Assembly (NCBI RefSeq): GCF_003474435.1
Contig: NZ_QRNF01000006.1
Coordinates: 1 to 64,000 of the forward strand
DNA length: 64,000 nucleotides
DNA from: Ruminococcus sp. AF46-10NS
GTDB lineage: Bacteria > Bacillota > Clostridia > Lachnospirales > Lachnospiraceae
Reading direction: 5' to 3'
Made by a program: the position numbers and the translations under genes. The notes below the pieces were generated by a model. The model was not told the DNA's origin, did no database searches, and saw only the letters and a program-made list of their open reading frames with translations. Position 1 is the stretch's first letter; each line of letters opens with the position of its first letter. Of the stretch, positions 7,152 to 16,000 are shown piece after piece.

Positions 7152-8570
7152 ATGGCATATCCCTATAAAAAAATGACTTCAGAAGATTTTGACTACATCC
7201 GTTCTGTGACTGCTTCAGATCGTGTATGGGTCGGCGATGAGATCGCAAAAGAATATTATCGTGATGAGATGCCGGAGTACGGAGTTTTTCCTCCGGAGCT
7301 TTATGTGGAGGTTTTAAATAAAGAAGAGATTTCTGCCATCATGGCTTACGCATATAAAAAAAATATCCCGGTGGTATGCCGTGGCGCAGGAACCGGACTT
7401 GCAGGTGGAGCAACCTGTAAATATGGCGGTATCATGCTGTCTGTGATGCGCATGAACAAGATATTTCCGATCGACAGAAAGAACCAGACCATCACAGCTG
7501 AGCCGGGAGCACTGCTCATTGATATCCAGGCGGCAGCAGCGGCAGGCGGACTTTTTTACCCGCCTGATCCAGGGGAAAAAACAGCTTCCATCGGCGGTAA
7601 TGTTATCACAAATGCCGGGGGTATGAAGGCAGTACGATATGGACTGACCAGAGATTTTGTCCGCTGTATCGAGGCAGTTATGCCGGATGGTTCCATCATG
7701 AATTTTTCATCCAACGTTGTGAAGAACACAACAGGATATGATGTAAAAGATCTTGTGATCGGCTCAGAGGGAACCTTATGTATCCTGACTCAGGTAACAC
7801 TGAAGCTTCTTCCTGCACCGACCTGTACCTGCACCCTTGTAATGCCGTTCAGGAGCCTTGAGGAATGTGCAGACATGGTCCCGAAGGTTCTGGAACTGCC
7901 GTTTGTGCCAACAGCCATCGAGTTTCTGGAAAGAGAACTGATCGATATCGTAGAACGTAATCTGAACAAAATGTTCCCGGTAAAACAGGGAGAAGCAGTT
8001 CTGATCGTTATGTATGATGCTTCCAGCAAACAGGAGCTGGACAGCGCAGTAGAGGCAGCAGCAGAAGCGGCCCTTGCAAACGGAGCTCTGGACTGCTGTA
8101 TTGCAGGAACGCCGGAACGTGCCGGAGCTGTATGGAGTGTCCGTGGCGGAATCCTGGAAGGTATGAAAGCAGATTCTGTAGCACAGGAAGAATGTGACGT
8201 AGTTGTTCCGCGTGCAAGGATCGCCGAGTATGTAAAAGCAGCCAAAAAGATCGCAAGTGCACATGGCATCCGTGTAGAGCCCTGCGGACACTGCGGAGAC
8301 GGAAACATCCACACAGAGATGCTCCGTGGCCCGGAAATGAGCGACCAGGAGTGGAAGGAAGCCACACATGCAAGCCTTGTAGAGCTGTATGCACTGTCCA
8401 AGGAACTGGGCGGACAGCTTTCCGGTGAGCATGGTATCGGAAACGGGCGTCTGGAATTTCTGGAAGAATTTGCGGGACCGAGAATGATCGCTCTTTATAA
8501 AGCCATCAAGCTGGCTTTTGATGACAAACTGATCCTGAATCCGGGAAAAGTCATCGAATATAATAAATAA
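7152..8570 (+). CDS. lctD: FAD-linked D-lactate dehydrogenase (GlcD/LctD type)
   Basis: 472 residues, an FAD-binding type 4 oxidase. The PP-loop region reads VVCRGAGTGLAGGATC (from about residue 76), followed by PPDPGEKTASIGGNV and NAGGMKAVRYG. The C-terminal substrate/metal region has EPCGHCGDGNIHTE (near 378; the usual form is G-H-x-GDGN) and GEHGIGNGR. It oxidises lactate (or a related 2-hydroxy acid such as glycolate) to the 2-oxo acid and passes electrons to Etf. Operon position with EtfB and ferredoxin-EtfA favours lactate. It overlaps no neighbour; the start follows GGGAGGAGG. A glycerate/glycolate substrate cannot be excluded by eye. Confidence 0.9.
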   Translation: MAYPYKKMTSEDFDYIRSVTASDRVWVGDEIAKEYYRDEMPEYGVFPPELYVEVLNKEEISAIMAYAYKKNIPVVCRGAGTGLAGGATCKYGGIMLSVMRMNKIFPIDRKNQTITAEPGALLIDIQAAAAAGGLFYPPDPGEKTASIGGNVITNAGGMKAVRYGLTRDFVRCIEAVMPDGSIMNFSSNVVKNTTGYDVKDLVIGSEGTLCILTQVTLKLLPAPTCTCTLVMPFRSLEECADMVPKVLELPFVPTAIEFLERELIDIVERNLNKMFPVKQGEAVLIVMYDASSKQELDSAVEAAAEAALANGALDCCIAGTPERAGAVWSVRGGILEGMKADSVAQEECDVVVPRARIAEYVKAAKKIASAHGIRVEPCGHCGDGNIHTEMLRGPEMSDQEWKEATHASLVELYALSKELGGQLSGEHGIGNGRLEFLEEFAGPRMIALYKAIKLAFDDKLILNPGKVIEYNK

Positions 8571-8587
8571 AAACGGGGGAAAGAGAG

Positions 8588-9756
8588 ATGAGTCAGAACA
8601 AATCATTACAAAGCAAAATGCCTCTGGCCATGGGACTTGCGTTCGTAGCATTTACCACACAGTTCGGAGGCGGATTTGCATCAGGAGCGCAGATATACCA
8701 GTATTTTATCAACTACGGTATCTGGTGCCTGATCCTGCCGGCAGTGACACAGGGATTATATGCACTGTTTTTCTGGTATGGCATGCGCTATGCTTACAAA
8801 CATAAAACCTATGATTACAGAAGCTTTTCCGACAGTCTCTATGGAAAAACCAGGCCGGTTATGTCCAACCTGTATGAGATCTGTTATCTGATCATGATCG
8901 GAACAGCATCTGCAGCAGCCTTTGCAACAGGTGGTTCCACACTGCAGACTCTGTTCGGAATTCCATACTGGCTCTGCACACTGATCATTGCAGCATTTAT
9001 CTTTGTGATCGCACTTTTCGGAACCAATGTTGTAAGAAAATGTGCTTCTACTTTAAGCGTGCTGATCATTATCGGCCTGGTACTTGTACTTGTTCCGAAT
9101 ATCATTGCACAGTGGGGAGATATCACAGCTTCCATCCATACTATGTCCTCCGGAGAAATGACTGTACTTTCCTCCGAGAGCGGAGCCTTTGGACCGGCTC
9201 TCTATTCAGCAGTCCTTTATTTCTTCTTCCAGCTGGCATCTGTTTCTGTTATGTACCAGCACATGGAGGATGTAACGGACGAAAAACAGATCGACAAAGC
9301 AGCGATCTGGATGTTTGTATGCAACTTCTGTGCAATGGAGCTTTCCATCCTCGGACTTCTTGCCATTGCATATGTAAGTGAACTGGCATCTGCATCGGTA
9401 CCGATGCTGGTACTGGTCCAGAACGGCGTAGGTTCCGGTATCCTGACACCGGTCATTTCTCTGTTGATCATCCTTGGAGCGATCTCCACAGCAGTAAATA
9501 TGATCTCCGGTATTGTGACCCGCTGCGTAAACGCAGTGGAGCGCCGTATGGACAGCCCGGCAAAAAAGGCGCAGGGACATCTTGGAAGAAACGCAGTTTC
9601 ACAGCAATCTTTACATTCCTGGCATTTGCCATCGCACAGTTCGGTCTGATGACAGTTGTAAAAAAAGGTTACGCTTACCTTGGATATGCGGCGTTTATTA
9701 CATTGTTTGTACCGTTTGTTGTACATGCCGTTGCGACAAAGGGAAAAGAAATCTGA
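8588..9756 (+). CDS. YkvI-type membrane transporter, frame break near 9567
   Basis: A polytopic membrane protein of the YkvI family (APC-like), with about ten hydrophobic helices, beginning with the family's AFVAFTTQFGGGFASG stretch. The main frame ends early at 9649 with a polar, non-membrane tail. One base less in a run of six A at 9562-9567 explains it: the -1 frame continues as FTAIFTFLAFAIAQFGL and a last helix to a TGA at 9754, giving about 389 residues. The site itself reads GC-A-AAA-AAG, the classic dnaX-type slippery heptamer, so programmed frameshifting is a second option. Operon position after lctD suggests it carries lactate or another substrate of the pathway, replacing the LctP permease usually seen; this is inference. 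Confidence 0.75.
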
Positions 9757-9770
9757 TCATAGATGGCAGA

Positions 9771-9806
9771 AATCCCCGGAGTATGAACTGGTATGCTCCG
9801 GGGATT
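9771..9806 (+). terminator. Strong hairpin closing the lactate operon
   Basis: AATCCCCGGAG (9771-9781) pairs perfectly with CTCCGGGGATT (9796-9806). No T-run follows, so it may be a 3' stabilising hairpin rather than a full terminator. Confidence 0.5.
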
Positions 9807-9818
9807 ACAGGAAGTGGG

Positions 9819-10318
9819 ATGGACTGTCTGAAGGCGAAGGCACGGAGAGAAGAGTTCCAGTATATGAGCTACCGAGATATGCTTACGACTTTGTATAACA
9901 GAAATAAGTATATCCAGGTGGTAGACAGTGCACAGGGGAAAACAGTCAGAAGAACCGGAGTGGCTTATATTGATATTTCAATCAGACAAATGACAGTTAT
10001 GGTCACGAAGCTGGTGACAAGCTGATCGTAAACACCGGACAGTCCATTATTGATGTTCTGCCTGAGAATGCCTATCGTGTAGGCAGAGATGAGTTCGTGA
10101 TCATCTGTTTTGATATGGAAGAAGAAATAGCCAGGAAGAAACTTCTGACGATCTGCGAAAATATTGCGGAGAAAAACGTGAAATTTCCCATGGGAGTTAT
10201 ATGGAGAGAAAGCTTAGATTTCCTAGAAAATATGCTGAAAGAAGCGGATGATCTGATATATGTGGAAAAGAAAAAGTATTATAAAAATACAGATATTTTG
10301 AAGTATTTTATAAAGTAG
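9819..10318 (+). pseudogene. GGDEF domain remnant, N-terminally short and frameshifted
   Basis: Two frames form one diguanylate cyclase-like domain: YRDMLTTLYNRNKYIQVV and GVAYIDI, then after a break near 9978 NQTNDSYGHEAGDKLIVN, the signature as GRDEF instead of GGDEF, and a tail ending LKYFIK. One added base restores the frame. Only the cyclase domain is present; the sensor part expected in front is missing and the domain begins almost at the preceding hairpin. The GRDEF variant and the altered loop after YIDI suggest reduced activity. It may be a relic, or a GGDEF gene cut by a deletion. Confidence 0.6.
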
Positions 10319-10320
10319 AA

Positions 10321-10378
10321 TGATCCCTGTTTTGGCGTCTTAAATTATTAACAGACGTTGAGACAGGGATTTATTTTT
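10321..10378 (+). terminator. Terminator after the GGDEF remnant
   Basis: ATCCCTGT (10323-10330) pairs with ACAGGGAT (10363-10370), with an additional inner GCGTCT/AGACG-type pairing and a T-rich tail. Confidence 0.6.
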
Positions 10379-10453
10379 ACGGAGTAGATTATATTAACTG
10401 GATGTGATATAGTGAGTATATAATATGATATCATATATGGAAGGAGAAGAGAT

Positions 10454-13123
10454 ATGGAAGAGACATTATCATGCAGAAGCAGAAGTGTTAAAAAAGTGAT
10501 AACAGCCATTCTGTTATGTATGCTGCTGGTCACAAGTGCAGCACCGGCATCCGTTTCTGCAACAACAAACGGAAAGACGCGGGATGATGCTTTTAACTGG
10601 ATTTGTGCCAGAGGAAATGAGCACTGGACATATCCATATGGAGAGACATGGTGTGTCAGTCTCATTGTTGCATATTATAACTGGCTGGGAGTTGGAAGCG
10701 TCAGTGGAAATGCGAAAGATTATGCGTATAATACGCTTCCAGGCGGATGGACACGAGTATACAGCAATCCACAGCCAGGAGACATTGCAGTATGGGGTGC
10801 AGGTGCATCCATTGGATGGGGAAATAACAAATCCTATGCAGATTATACTTATGGTCATGTAGGACTTGTTGTAAGACAGAATTCCTGGGGATCTATCACA
10901 ACAGTAGAGACCAGAGCAAATCAGGGACATGGGGCTTATTATTATGAAAGAAACCCACAGAGTGCAGCCTGCTATATCCGCCCGGATTTTGCATCTTCCC
11001 CAGCATCTAATGCTATGAACATCGGACAGTCTTTTAATGCACTGATCATCCGCTCTGACGTCTGGAAACCGATTTACCAGAATCTGTCAGATGGAAATGT
11101 TCTTCTTGGAGCCCAGGAGTCAGGAGTGTATGCCAGAAATCAATGGCATTTTGAGCGTCAGTCAGATGGAAGCTATATCATTACATCCCTGCAGGATGGA
11201 AGAGCTCTTGATGTAAGCGGAGCGAATTCTGCTAATGGAACCAATGTTGGAACTTATATGAAATGGGGAACCGATAATGGTGCACAGAAATGGTATGTTA
11301 TCGGCAATGCAATAGCATTCGAACTGGCACCGAAGCTGGCAACAGACAAGCGTCTTGATGTTACAGGCAACTCTACAGCAGCAGGAACCAATATTCAGAT
11401 TTATACAGCTAATGGAACAAAAGCACAGACATTTTCTATTTACAAATTTGATGCAAAATATCCGACATCAACGACTACCATTGTTCCGGATCAGTCTACA
11501 TACACCAAGAACGAAGGAACTTCTTTCCAGATAAAACAGAGCTTCTCTTCAACTTATGGAGGTGGCCATGGTGATCTTACATGGAAGAGCAGCAACAGCA
11601 GTATTGCATCTGTAAACAGTAATGGTGTGGTAACTGCGAAGAAAAAAGGCACTGCTTATATTACAATGACTTCCGTGTACAATCCTCTGATCACAACTAC
11701 AGTAAAAGTAGTTGTGAACCATGTACATTCTTATACGTCAAAGGTAACAAAAGCGGCTACCTGTACAGCAGCTGGTGTCAGGACTTATACATGTAAGAGT
11801 GGCGACAGGACTTACACCAAGGCAATTCCGGCAACCGGACATACTAAGGAATTACGAAATGTAAAAACAGCTACCTGTGCCCATGCAGGCTACACAGGAG
11901 ATACTTACTGCAAGAAATGTAATAAGAAGCTTGCAACAGGTAAGACGATCCCACAGAAAGCCCATGCATGGAATAAGGGAGTAGTAACAACCGCAGCTAC
12001 CTGTACGAAGAAAGGTGTCAGAACATACACCTGTACTGTTTGCAAGGGAACCAGGAAAGCAGCGATCGCAGCGACTGGACACAGAAATAAAGTATTAAAA
12101 AATGCAAGACGGGCTACATGTGCAAAAGCAGGCTACACAGGGGATACTTATTGTAAAGACTGTAATGCAAAACTTTCCTCAGGAAAAACAATCGCCAAAA
12201 AGGCACATACCTGGGATGCAGGAAAGGTAACGAAAAAGGCCACCTGTACAGTAAAGGGAACTAAGACATATACATGTAAAATCTGTAAAGCAACCAAGAC
12301 AAGCAGTATCGCAGCAACAGGCCACCGCCATACGGAGCTTAGAAACGTGAAAAAAGCTACCTGCGGACAGGAGGGCTATACAGGAGATACTTACTGTAAG
12401 GATTGCAAGGCAAAAGTTTCTTCAGGAAAAGTAATTGCGAAGACACCTCACAAAAATAAGATTGTGAAATTTGCAAAAGAATCCACCTGTAAATCAGAAG
12501 GCTACACAGGAGATATTTTCTGTTATGATTGCGGAAGTCTGATTGAAGAAGGTGCTGTGATCGACAAGCTTGAGCATATCTGGGACAGCGGAAAAATTAC
12601 AGTACAGCCTACCGCAGCAAAAACAGGAGTCAGGACATATACCTGTGAGAACTGCGGAGCAACCAAGAAGACAACCATTCCGGTATTAAACCTGGTAGGA
12701 AAAACAGTACGGGATAAAACAACCAATGGTGTTTACAAAGTACTCAGCAAGACATCTGTTGAATACACAAAACCAATCGCAAAGAGAGCAGCAGTAAACA
12801 TTCCGGCAAAGGTTAAGCTCAGCGGAAAAACATTCAATGTAACAAAAATTTCAGCAAATGCTTTCAGGAACAATACAGTTATGAAATCCCTTACAATTGG
12901 AAGCAATGTAACAACAATCGGAGCCAATGCATTTTATGGCTGCAAGAACCTGAACACAGTTGTAATAAAAACAGCCAAACTGACAAGAAAAACAGTTGGA
13001 GCCAACGCATTTGCAAAAACAGGAGCTAAGCCAGTCGTAACAGTACCGGCAAAACAGTTTAATACTTATAAGACACTGTTACGCTCCAAAGGAATGAGCA
13101 CAAAAGCAGTATACAAAAAGTAA
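10454..13123 (+). CDS. Secreted CHAP amidase with ricin-type, Ig-like, Cys-rich repeat and BspA-type repeat domains
   Basis: 889 residues. Residues 1-36 form a signal peptide (KKVITAILLCMLLVTSAAPASVSA). A CHAP-type amidase/endopeptidase domain spans about 45-180, with Cys67 in GETWCVSL and His135 in TYGHVGLV as likely catalytic pair. A ricin-type beta-trefoil lectin domain follows (about 185-340, YIITSLQDGRALDVSG), then a bacterial Ig-like group 2 domain (about 345-420, ending in VVTAKKKGTAYIT). Residues 422-745 hold repeats of a short Cys-rich unit (ATC...G-x-R/K-TYTC...ATGH and GYTGDTYC-K-x-C). The end (750-889) has BspA-type leucine-rich repeat elements (FNVTKISANAFRNN). It probably acts on peptidoglycan and binds surface glycans or host material. 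It stands alone between two terminators, after AGGAGAAGAG. Confidence 0.85.
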   Translation: MEETLSCRSRSVKKVITAILLCMLLVTSAAPASVSATTNGKTRDDAFNWICARGNEHWTYPYGETWCVSLIVAYYNWLGVGSVSGNAKDYAYNTLPGGWTRVYSNPQPGDIAVWGAGASIGWGNNKSYADYTYGHVGLVVRQNSWGSITTVETRANQGHGAYYYERNPQSAACYIRPDFASSPASNAMNIGQSFNALIIRSDVWKPIYQNLSDGNVLLGAQESGVYARNQWHFERQSDGSYIITSLQDGRALDVSGANSANGTNVGTYMKWGTDNGAQKWYVIGNAIAFELAPKLATDKRLDVTGNSTAAGTNIQIYTANGTKAQTFSIYKFDAKYPTSTTTIVPDQSTYTKNEGTSFQIKQSFSSTYGGGHGDLTWKSSNSSIASVNSNGVVTAKKKGTAYITMTSVYNPLITTTVKVVVNHVHSYTSKVTKAATCTAAGVRTYTCKSGDRTYTKAIPATGHTKELRNVKTATCAHAGYTGDTYCKKCNKKLATGKTIPQKAHAWNKGVVTTAATCTKKGVRTYTCTVCKGTRKAAIAATGHRNKVLKNARRATCAKAGYTGDTYCKDCNAKLSSGKTIAKKAHTWDAGKVTKKATCTVKGTKTYTCKICKATKTSSIAATGHRHTELRNVKKATCGQEGYTGDTYCKDCKAKVSSGKVIAKTPHKNKIVKFAKESTCKSEGYTGDIFCYDCGSLIEEGAVIDKLEHIWDSGKITVQPTAAKTGVRTYTCENCGATKKTTIPVLNLVGKTVRDKTTNGVYKVLSKTSVEYTKPIAKRAAVNIPAKVKLSGKTFNVTKISANAFRNNTVMKSLTIGSNVTTIGANAFYGCKNLNTVVIKTAKLTRKTVGANAFAKTGAKPVVTVPAKQFNTYKTLLRSKGMSTKAVYKK

Positions 13124-13135
13124 AATAAAGATACG

Positions 13136-13181
13136 CAAGAATCCTCCGGAAAGGTGAAACTTCCGGGGGATTCGCTTTTTC
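13136..13181 (+). terminator. Rho-independent terminator after the CHAP protein
   Basis: GAATCCTCCGG-type left arm pairs with the CCGGGGGATTC right arm, followed by GCTTTTT. Confidence 0.75.
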
Positions 13182-13290
13182 ATGGAAGGTTTGTTTTTAA
13201 TCGCTTATTTTTTTCTTTTATTATTATTTTCTGTAATGTTTTTGAACTAGGGGCGTCTTATAAGTGAGAAGGGAGGAAAGAAGAAAGCCG

Positions 13291-13788
13291 ATGAACATAG
13301 AAGAACTTTACCGGACATATTTTGATATTGTATATCGGTATATCTGTTCTGTCTCACAGGATGGACCGCTGGCTGAGGAAGTGACTCAGGAGACATTTTT
13401 TAAGGCACTGAAAAAGATAGATCAGTTTCGTGGTGACTGTGATGTGCGGGTGTGGCTCTGCCAGATCGCAAAGAATACGTTATACGACCATCTGAAAAAG
13501 CAGAAAAAGCAGCTTTCCGGAGATGAGCAGCTGGAAACAGCAGAAAGCCATGGTGGAGAAATTTTTGAAGAAAAACTGGCACAGCGAAGCCAGGCCATGG
13601 AGATCCATAAAGTTCTGCATAGCCTTTCGGAACCGTATAAAGAAGTTTTTTCACTGCGGACATTCGGAGAGCTTAAGTTTAGTGAGATTGGAATGCTTTT
13701 TGGAAAAAGTGAAAACTGGGCGCGGGTGACTTATTACCGTGCAAGAGTAAAGATAAGAGAGGAGTTGGAATATGAAGATCACATGTGA
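13291..13788 (+). CDS. ECF-type RNA polymerase sigma factor
   Basis: 165 residues. Region 2 (DIVYRYICSVSQDGPLAEEVTQETFFKAL, then FRGDCDVRVWLCQIAKN) and region 4 (LSEPYKEVFSLRTFGELKFSEIG, with the helix-turn-helix up to YYRARVKIREEL) are clear; region 3 is absent, as usual for group 4 sigma factors. I chose ATG 13291 because the family starts near MNIEELYRTYFD; the GTG at 13264 lacks a ribosome binding site, while GGGAGG lies at 13271. The stop overlaps the following anti-sigma gene by 17 bases, so the pair forms a unit for a cell-envelope or stress response. Its target promoters cannot be named from here. Confidence 0.9.
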   Translation: MNIEELYRTYFDIVYRYICSVSQDGPLAEEVTQETFFKALKKIDQFRGDCDVRVWLCQIAKNTLYDHLKKQKKQLSGDEQLETAESHGGEIFEEKLAQRSQAMEIHKVLHSLSEPYKEVFSLRTFGELKFSEIGMLFGKSENWARVTYYRARVKIREELEYEDHM

Positions 13789-14524
13789 TGTAATACAGGA
13801 TCTGATGCCATCTCACATAGATGGGATTTTAAGCGAAGACAGCAAGATACTGGTGGATGAACATATAGGAACCTGTCAGGAATGCAGAAAAATGTATGAG
13901 ATCATGAAAGAGGAGCAGGGAAAAGAGCAGGACCGGATAAGATCATCTGTAGCCTCCATAACAGGATGTGGAGCTGGTAGGACGGAAAATACTGAAAGTA
14001 ATGCAAATACCGGAAGCGTATCCGCACTGAAAAAAATCAGGAAAAAACTCCTGGTACGCAGAGTTCTGACAGCAGCAGTGGCAGTTATTCTGACTCTCAT
14101 TGCTGCGGCAGCAGGCTACAATCACTGGTATTTCAATGAAAAGTACATGACTCTGGAAGACAGCGGAATATATGTAAAAGACAATCGCCTGTATTCTTCC
14201 AACAATCTTATTAACCGCATGAAAGTGCAGTACACAGAAGATGGAAAAACAGAATTCGTTTACGCCATTGACGCGCCATATGCAGGAACTCTGGAACTGA
14301 AAGGCGATGACATGCTGCTTCAGGATTTTTCCAAAAAGACAGAGGAAGTATCACCGGAGGATGACAGCACGCCGGAGACTGTGAAAGAGGTATATTACAT
14401 GAGCGCAGAGGCCGAAAAGAAGAGCCTGGAGCTGACAGAACTGGAAGCAAAAGGAGAACTGGAAGCGGCGGGGAAAATTGTGGATGAGATGAAGCAGGAA
14501 TCGAAGTTGCTCTGGTCGGAATAA
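13772..14524 (+). CDS. Zinc-finger anti-sigma factor, single-pass membrane protein
   Basis: 250 residues. The N-terminal anti-sigma zinc motif is H31-x3-C35-x2-C38 (DEHIGTCQECRK). One transmembrane helix at about 98-117 separates it from an extracytoplasmic C-terminal part that ends in a Glu/Lys-rich helix. Such proteins hold the cognate ECF sigma factor at the membrane until a signal reaches the outer domain. The start overlaps the sigma gene, supporting coupled synthesis. The outer domain has no family I recognise, so the signal is unknown. Confidence 0.88.
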   Translation: MKITCDVIQDLMPSHIDGILSEDSKILVDEHIGTCQECRKMYEIMKEEQGKEQDRIRSSVASITGCGAGRTENTESNANTGSVSALKKIRKKLLVRRVLTAAVAVILTLIAAAAGYNHWYFNEKYMTLEDSGIYVKDNRLYSSNNLINRMKVQYTEDGKTEFVYAIDAPYAGTLELKGDDMLLQDFSKKTEEVSPEDDSTPETVKEVYYMSAEAEKKSLELTELEAKGELEAAGKIVDEMKQESKLLWSE

Positions 14525-14587
14525 TAGGATAGAAAAACAGTATCATCTATGTTAGAATAAAATACAAATAAGACAGGGGGAAATAAC

Positions 14588-14941
14588 ATGTTATTTGTAT
14601 GCTATCCAAAATGCAGTACCTGCAAAAAAGCTCAGAAATGGCTGGATGAGAGCGGCGCAGAATATACGTTGCGCGATATTAAGACTGACAATCCGACTGC
14701 AGAGGAACTGAAAACCTGGTGGAAAATAAGCGGTCTTCCGCTGAAGCGTTTTTTCAATACCAGTGGAAATATTTATAAAGAGATGAAACTGAAAGATAAA
14801 CTTCCGGAGATGAGTGAGGAAGAGCAGCTTGCGCTTCTTGCAACAGACGGGATGCTTGTGAAACGACCAATCCTTGTTGGGAAAGACAAGGTGCTGGTGG
14901 GCGCTAAAGAAAAAGAATGGGAAGAGTATCTGAAATCATGA
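14588..14941 (+). CDS. ArsC/Spx-family thioredoxin-fold protein
   Basis: 117 residues, the usual length. The N-terminal strand ends in CYPKCSTCKKAQKWL, with the C9-x2-C12 pair, followed by the family segments YTLRDIKTDNPTAEEL and GMLVKRPILVGKDKVLVG. Family members are arsenate reductases, Spx-type transcription factors or glutaredoxin-like enzymes of unknown substrate. There is no ars gene nearby, and the C-x2-C redox pair fits the Spx/YffB side. GGGGG precedes the start. The stop overlaps the next ATG (ATGA), so it is coupled to the YitT gene. Confidence 0.85.
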   Translation: MLFVCYPKCSTCKKAQKWLDESGAEYTLRDIKTDNPTAEELKTWWKISGLPLKRFFNTSGNIYKEMKLKDKLPEMSEEEQLALLATDGMLVKRPILVGKDKVLVGAKEKEWEEYLKS

Positions 14942-15792
14942 AAAAGAAACTGAATTATGCGGATATTGTTAAGGAAACCGTGATCCTCACCGTGGCAGTG
15001 GCGATCATTGCAGCGGCGGTATATTTTTTCCTGGTGCCAAGCCATACGTCGGTCAGCAGTATTTCCGGTCTTGGAATCGTGCTTTCCAACTTTGTACCGC
15101 TGCAGCTGTCGGCTATTACCATGATCCTGAATGTGGTACTTCTGATCATCGGATTTTTTACCTGTGGAAGGGAATTTGGAGTTAAGACGGTTTATACCAG
15201 TGTGATGTTGCCGTTGTTTCTGGGACTTTTTGAGATTATTTTTCCGAATTTCGGATCTATGACAGACAGCCAGGAGTTGGATGTTCTGTGCTATGTTCTG
15301 GTCGTCAGCGTGGGACTTAGCATTCTTTTTAACAGGAATGCATCCTCGGGGGGACTGGATATCGTGGCAAAGATCATGAACAAGTATCTTCATATGGAGC
15401 TGGGAAAAGCAATGTCTCTTTCTGGTATGTGCGTGGCACTTTCTGCGGCTCTTGTCTATGATAAGAAGACTGTGGTCTTAAGTATTCTGGGAACGTATTT
15501 TAACGGGATCGTTCTGGATCATTTTATTTTTGACCATAATATCAAACGGCGTGTCTGCATTATCACGAAGAAGGAAGAAGAATTGCGCCAGTTTATCATT
15601 TACGATCTGCACAGCGGGGCAACGATCTACGAAGCCATCGGTGCTTACAACATGGAAAAACGCCATGAGATCATCACCATCGTAGATAAAGGCGAATATC
15701 AGAAGCTGATGAAGTTTATAAACCAGAAGGACCCGAAAGCGTTTATCACGGTTTATAATGTATCGAATATGCGGTATCAGCCGAAGAAATAA
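14938..15792 (+). CDS. YitT family membrane protein (DUF161 + DUF2179)
   Basis: 284 residues from ATG 14938. The N-terminal two thirds contain five to six hydrophobic helices with the family segment NRNASSGGLDIVAKI; the C-terminal cytoplasmic part is the DUF2179 domain (KRRVCIITKKEEELRQFII, HEIITIVDKGEYQKLMKFI). I prefer this start over 14917 because it overlaps the previous stop by four bases. The function of the family is not known; a transport role for ions or small molecules has been suggested from topology only. Confidence 0.85.
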   Translation: MKKKLNYADIVKETVILTVAVAIIAAAVYFFLVPSHTSVSSISGLGIVLSNFVPLQLSAITMILNVVLLIIGFFTCGREFGVKTVYTSVMLPLFLGLFEIIFPNFGSMTDSQELDVLCYVLVVSVGLSILFNRNASSGGLDIVAKIMNKYLHMELGKAMSLSGMCVALSAALVYDKKTVVLSILGTYFNGIVLDHFIFDHNIKRRVCIITKKEEELRQFIIYDLHSGATIYEAIGAYNMEKRHEIITIVDKGEYQKLMKFINQKDPKAFITVYNVSNMRYQPKK

Positions 15793-15873
15793 AAATATTT
15801 TGCTGGATGCTCCGGAAGGTTGTTTTTTGAAAGTCTGACAGAGGTCTGTGGGCCGGGATGGGAAGGATACAGG

Positions 15874-15924
15874 AAGCGAAAAACCGTGTGAAATTACAGT
15901 TTGCTTTTTGCACGGTTTCTTTTA
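15874..15924 (+). terminator. Rho-independent terminator after YitT
   Basis: AAACCGTG (15881-15888) pairs with CACGGTTT (15911-15918), followed by CTTTTAT. Confidence 0.65.
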
Positions 15925-15932
15925 TATAAAAC

Positions 15933-15948
15933 AGTTAGCTAAAGCTAA
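15933..15948. promoter_or_regulatory. Palindrome upstream of the ZIP transporter (possible metal-regulator operator)
   Basis: GTTAGCT-AA-AGCTAAC is a perfect 7-base inverted repeat 52 bases before the transporter start. Its half-site resembles DtxR/MntR-family operators, which fits a metal transporter; the assignment is inference. Confidence 0.45.
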
Positions 15949-16000
15949 CACATGGGCGGTATAAAAATTTTTTTTAGATTATACAAGAAAGGAAAATGTA

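Noticed and set aside
7776..8651. 291-residue minus-strand frame opposite lctD
   Set aside because: Shadow frame of the lactate dehydrogenase gene with no recognisable motif.
11700..12680. Periodic repeats resembling a CRISPR or satellite
   Set aside because: They are in-frame protein repeats of the secreted CHAP protein and are too divergent at DNA level.
14588..14941. Arsenic resistance gene
   Set aside because: Family similarity alone; no arsR, arsB or acr3 neighbour, and the C-x2-C pair is more like Spx/YffB proteins.
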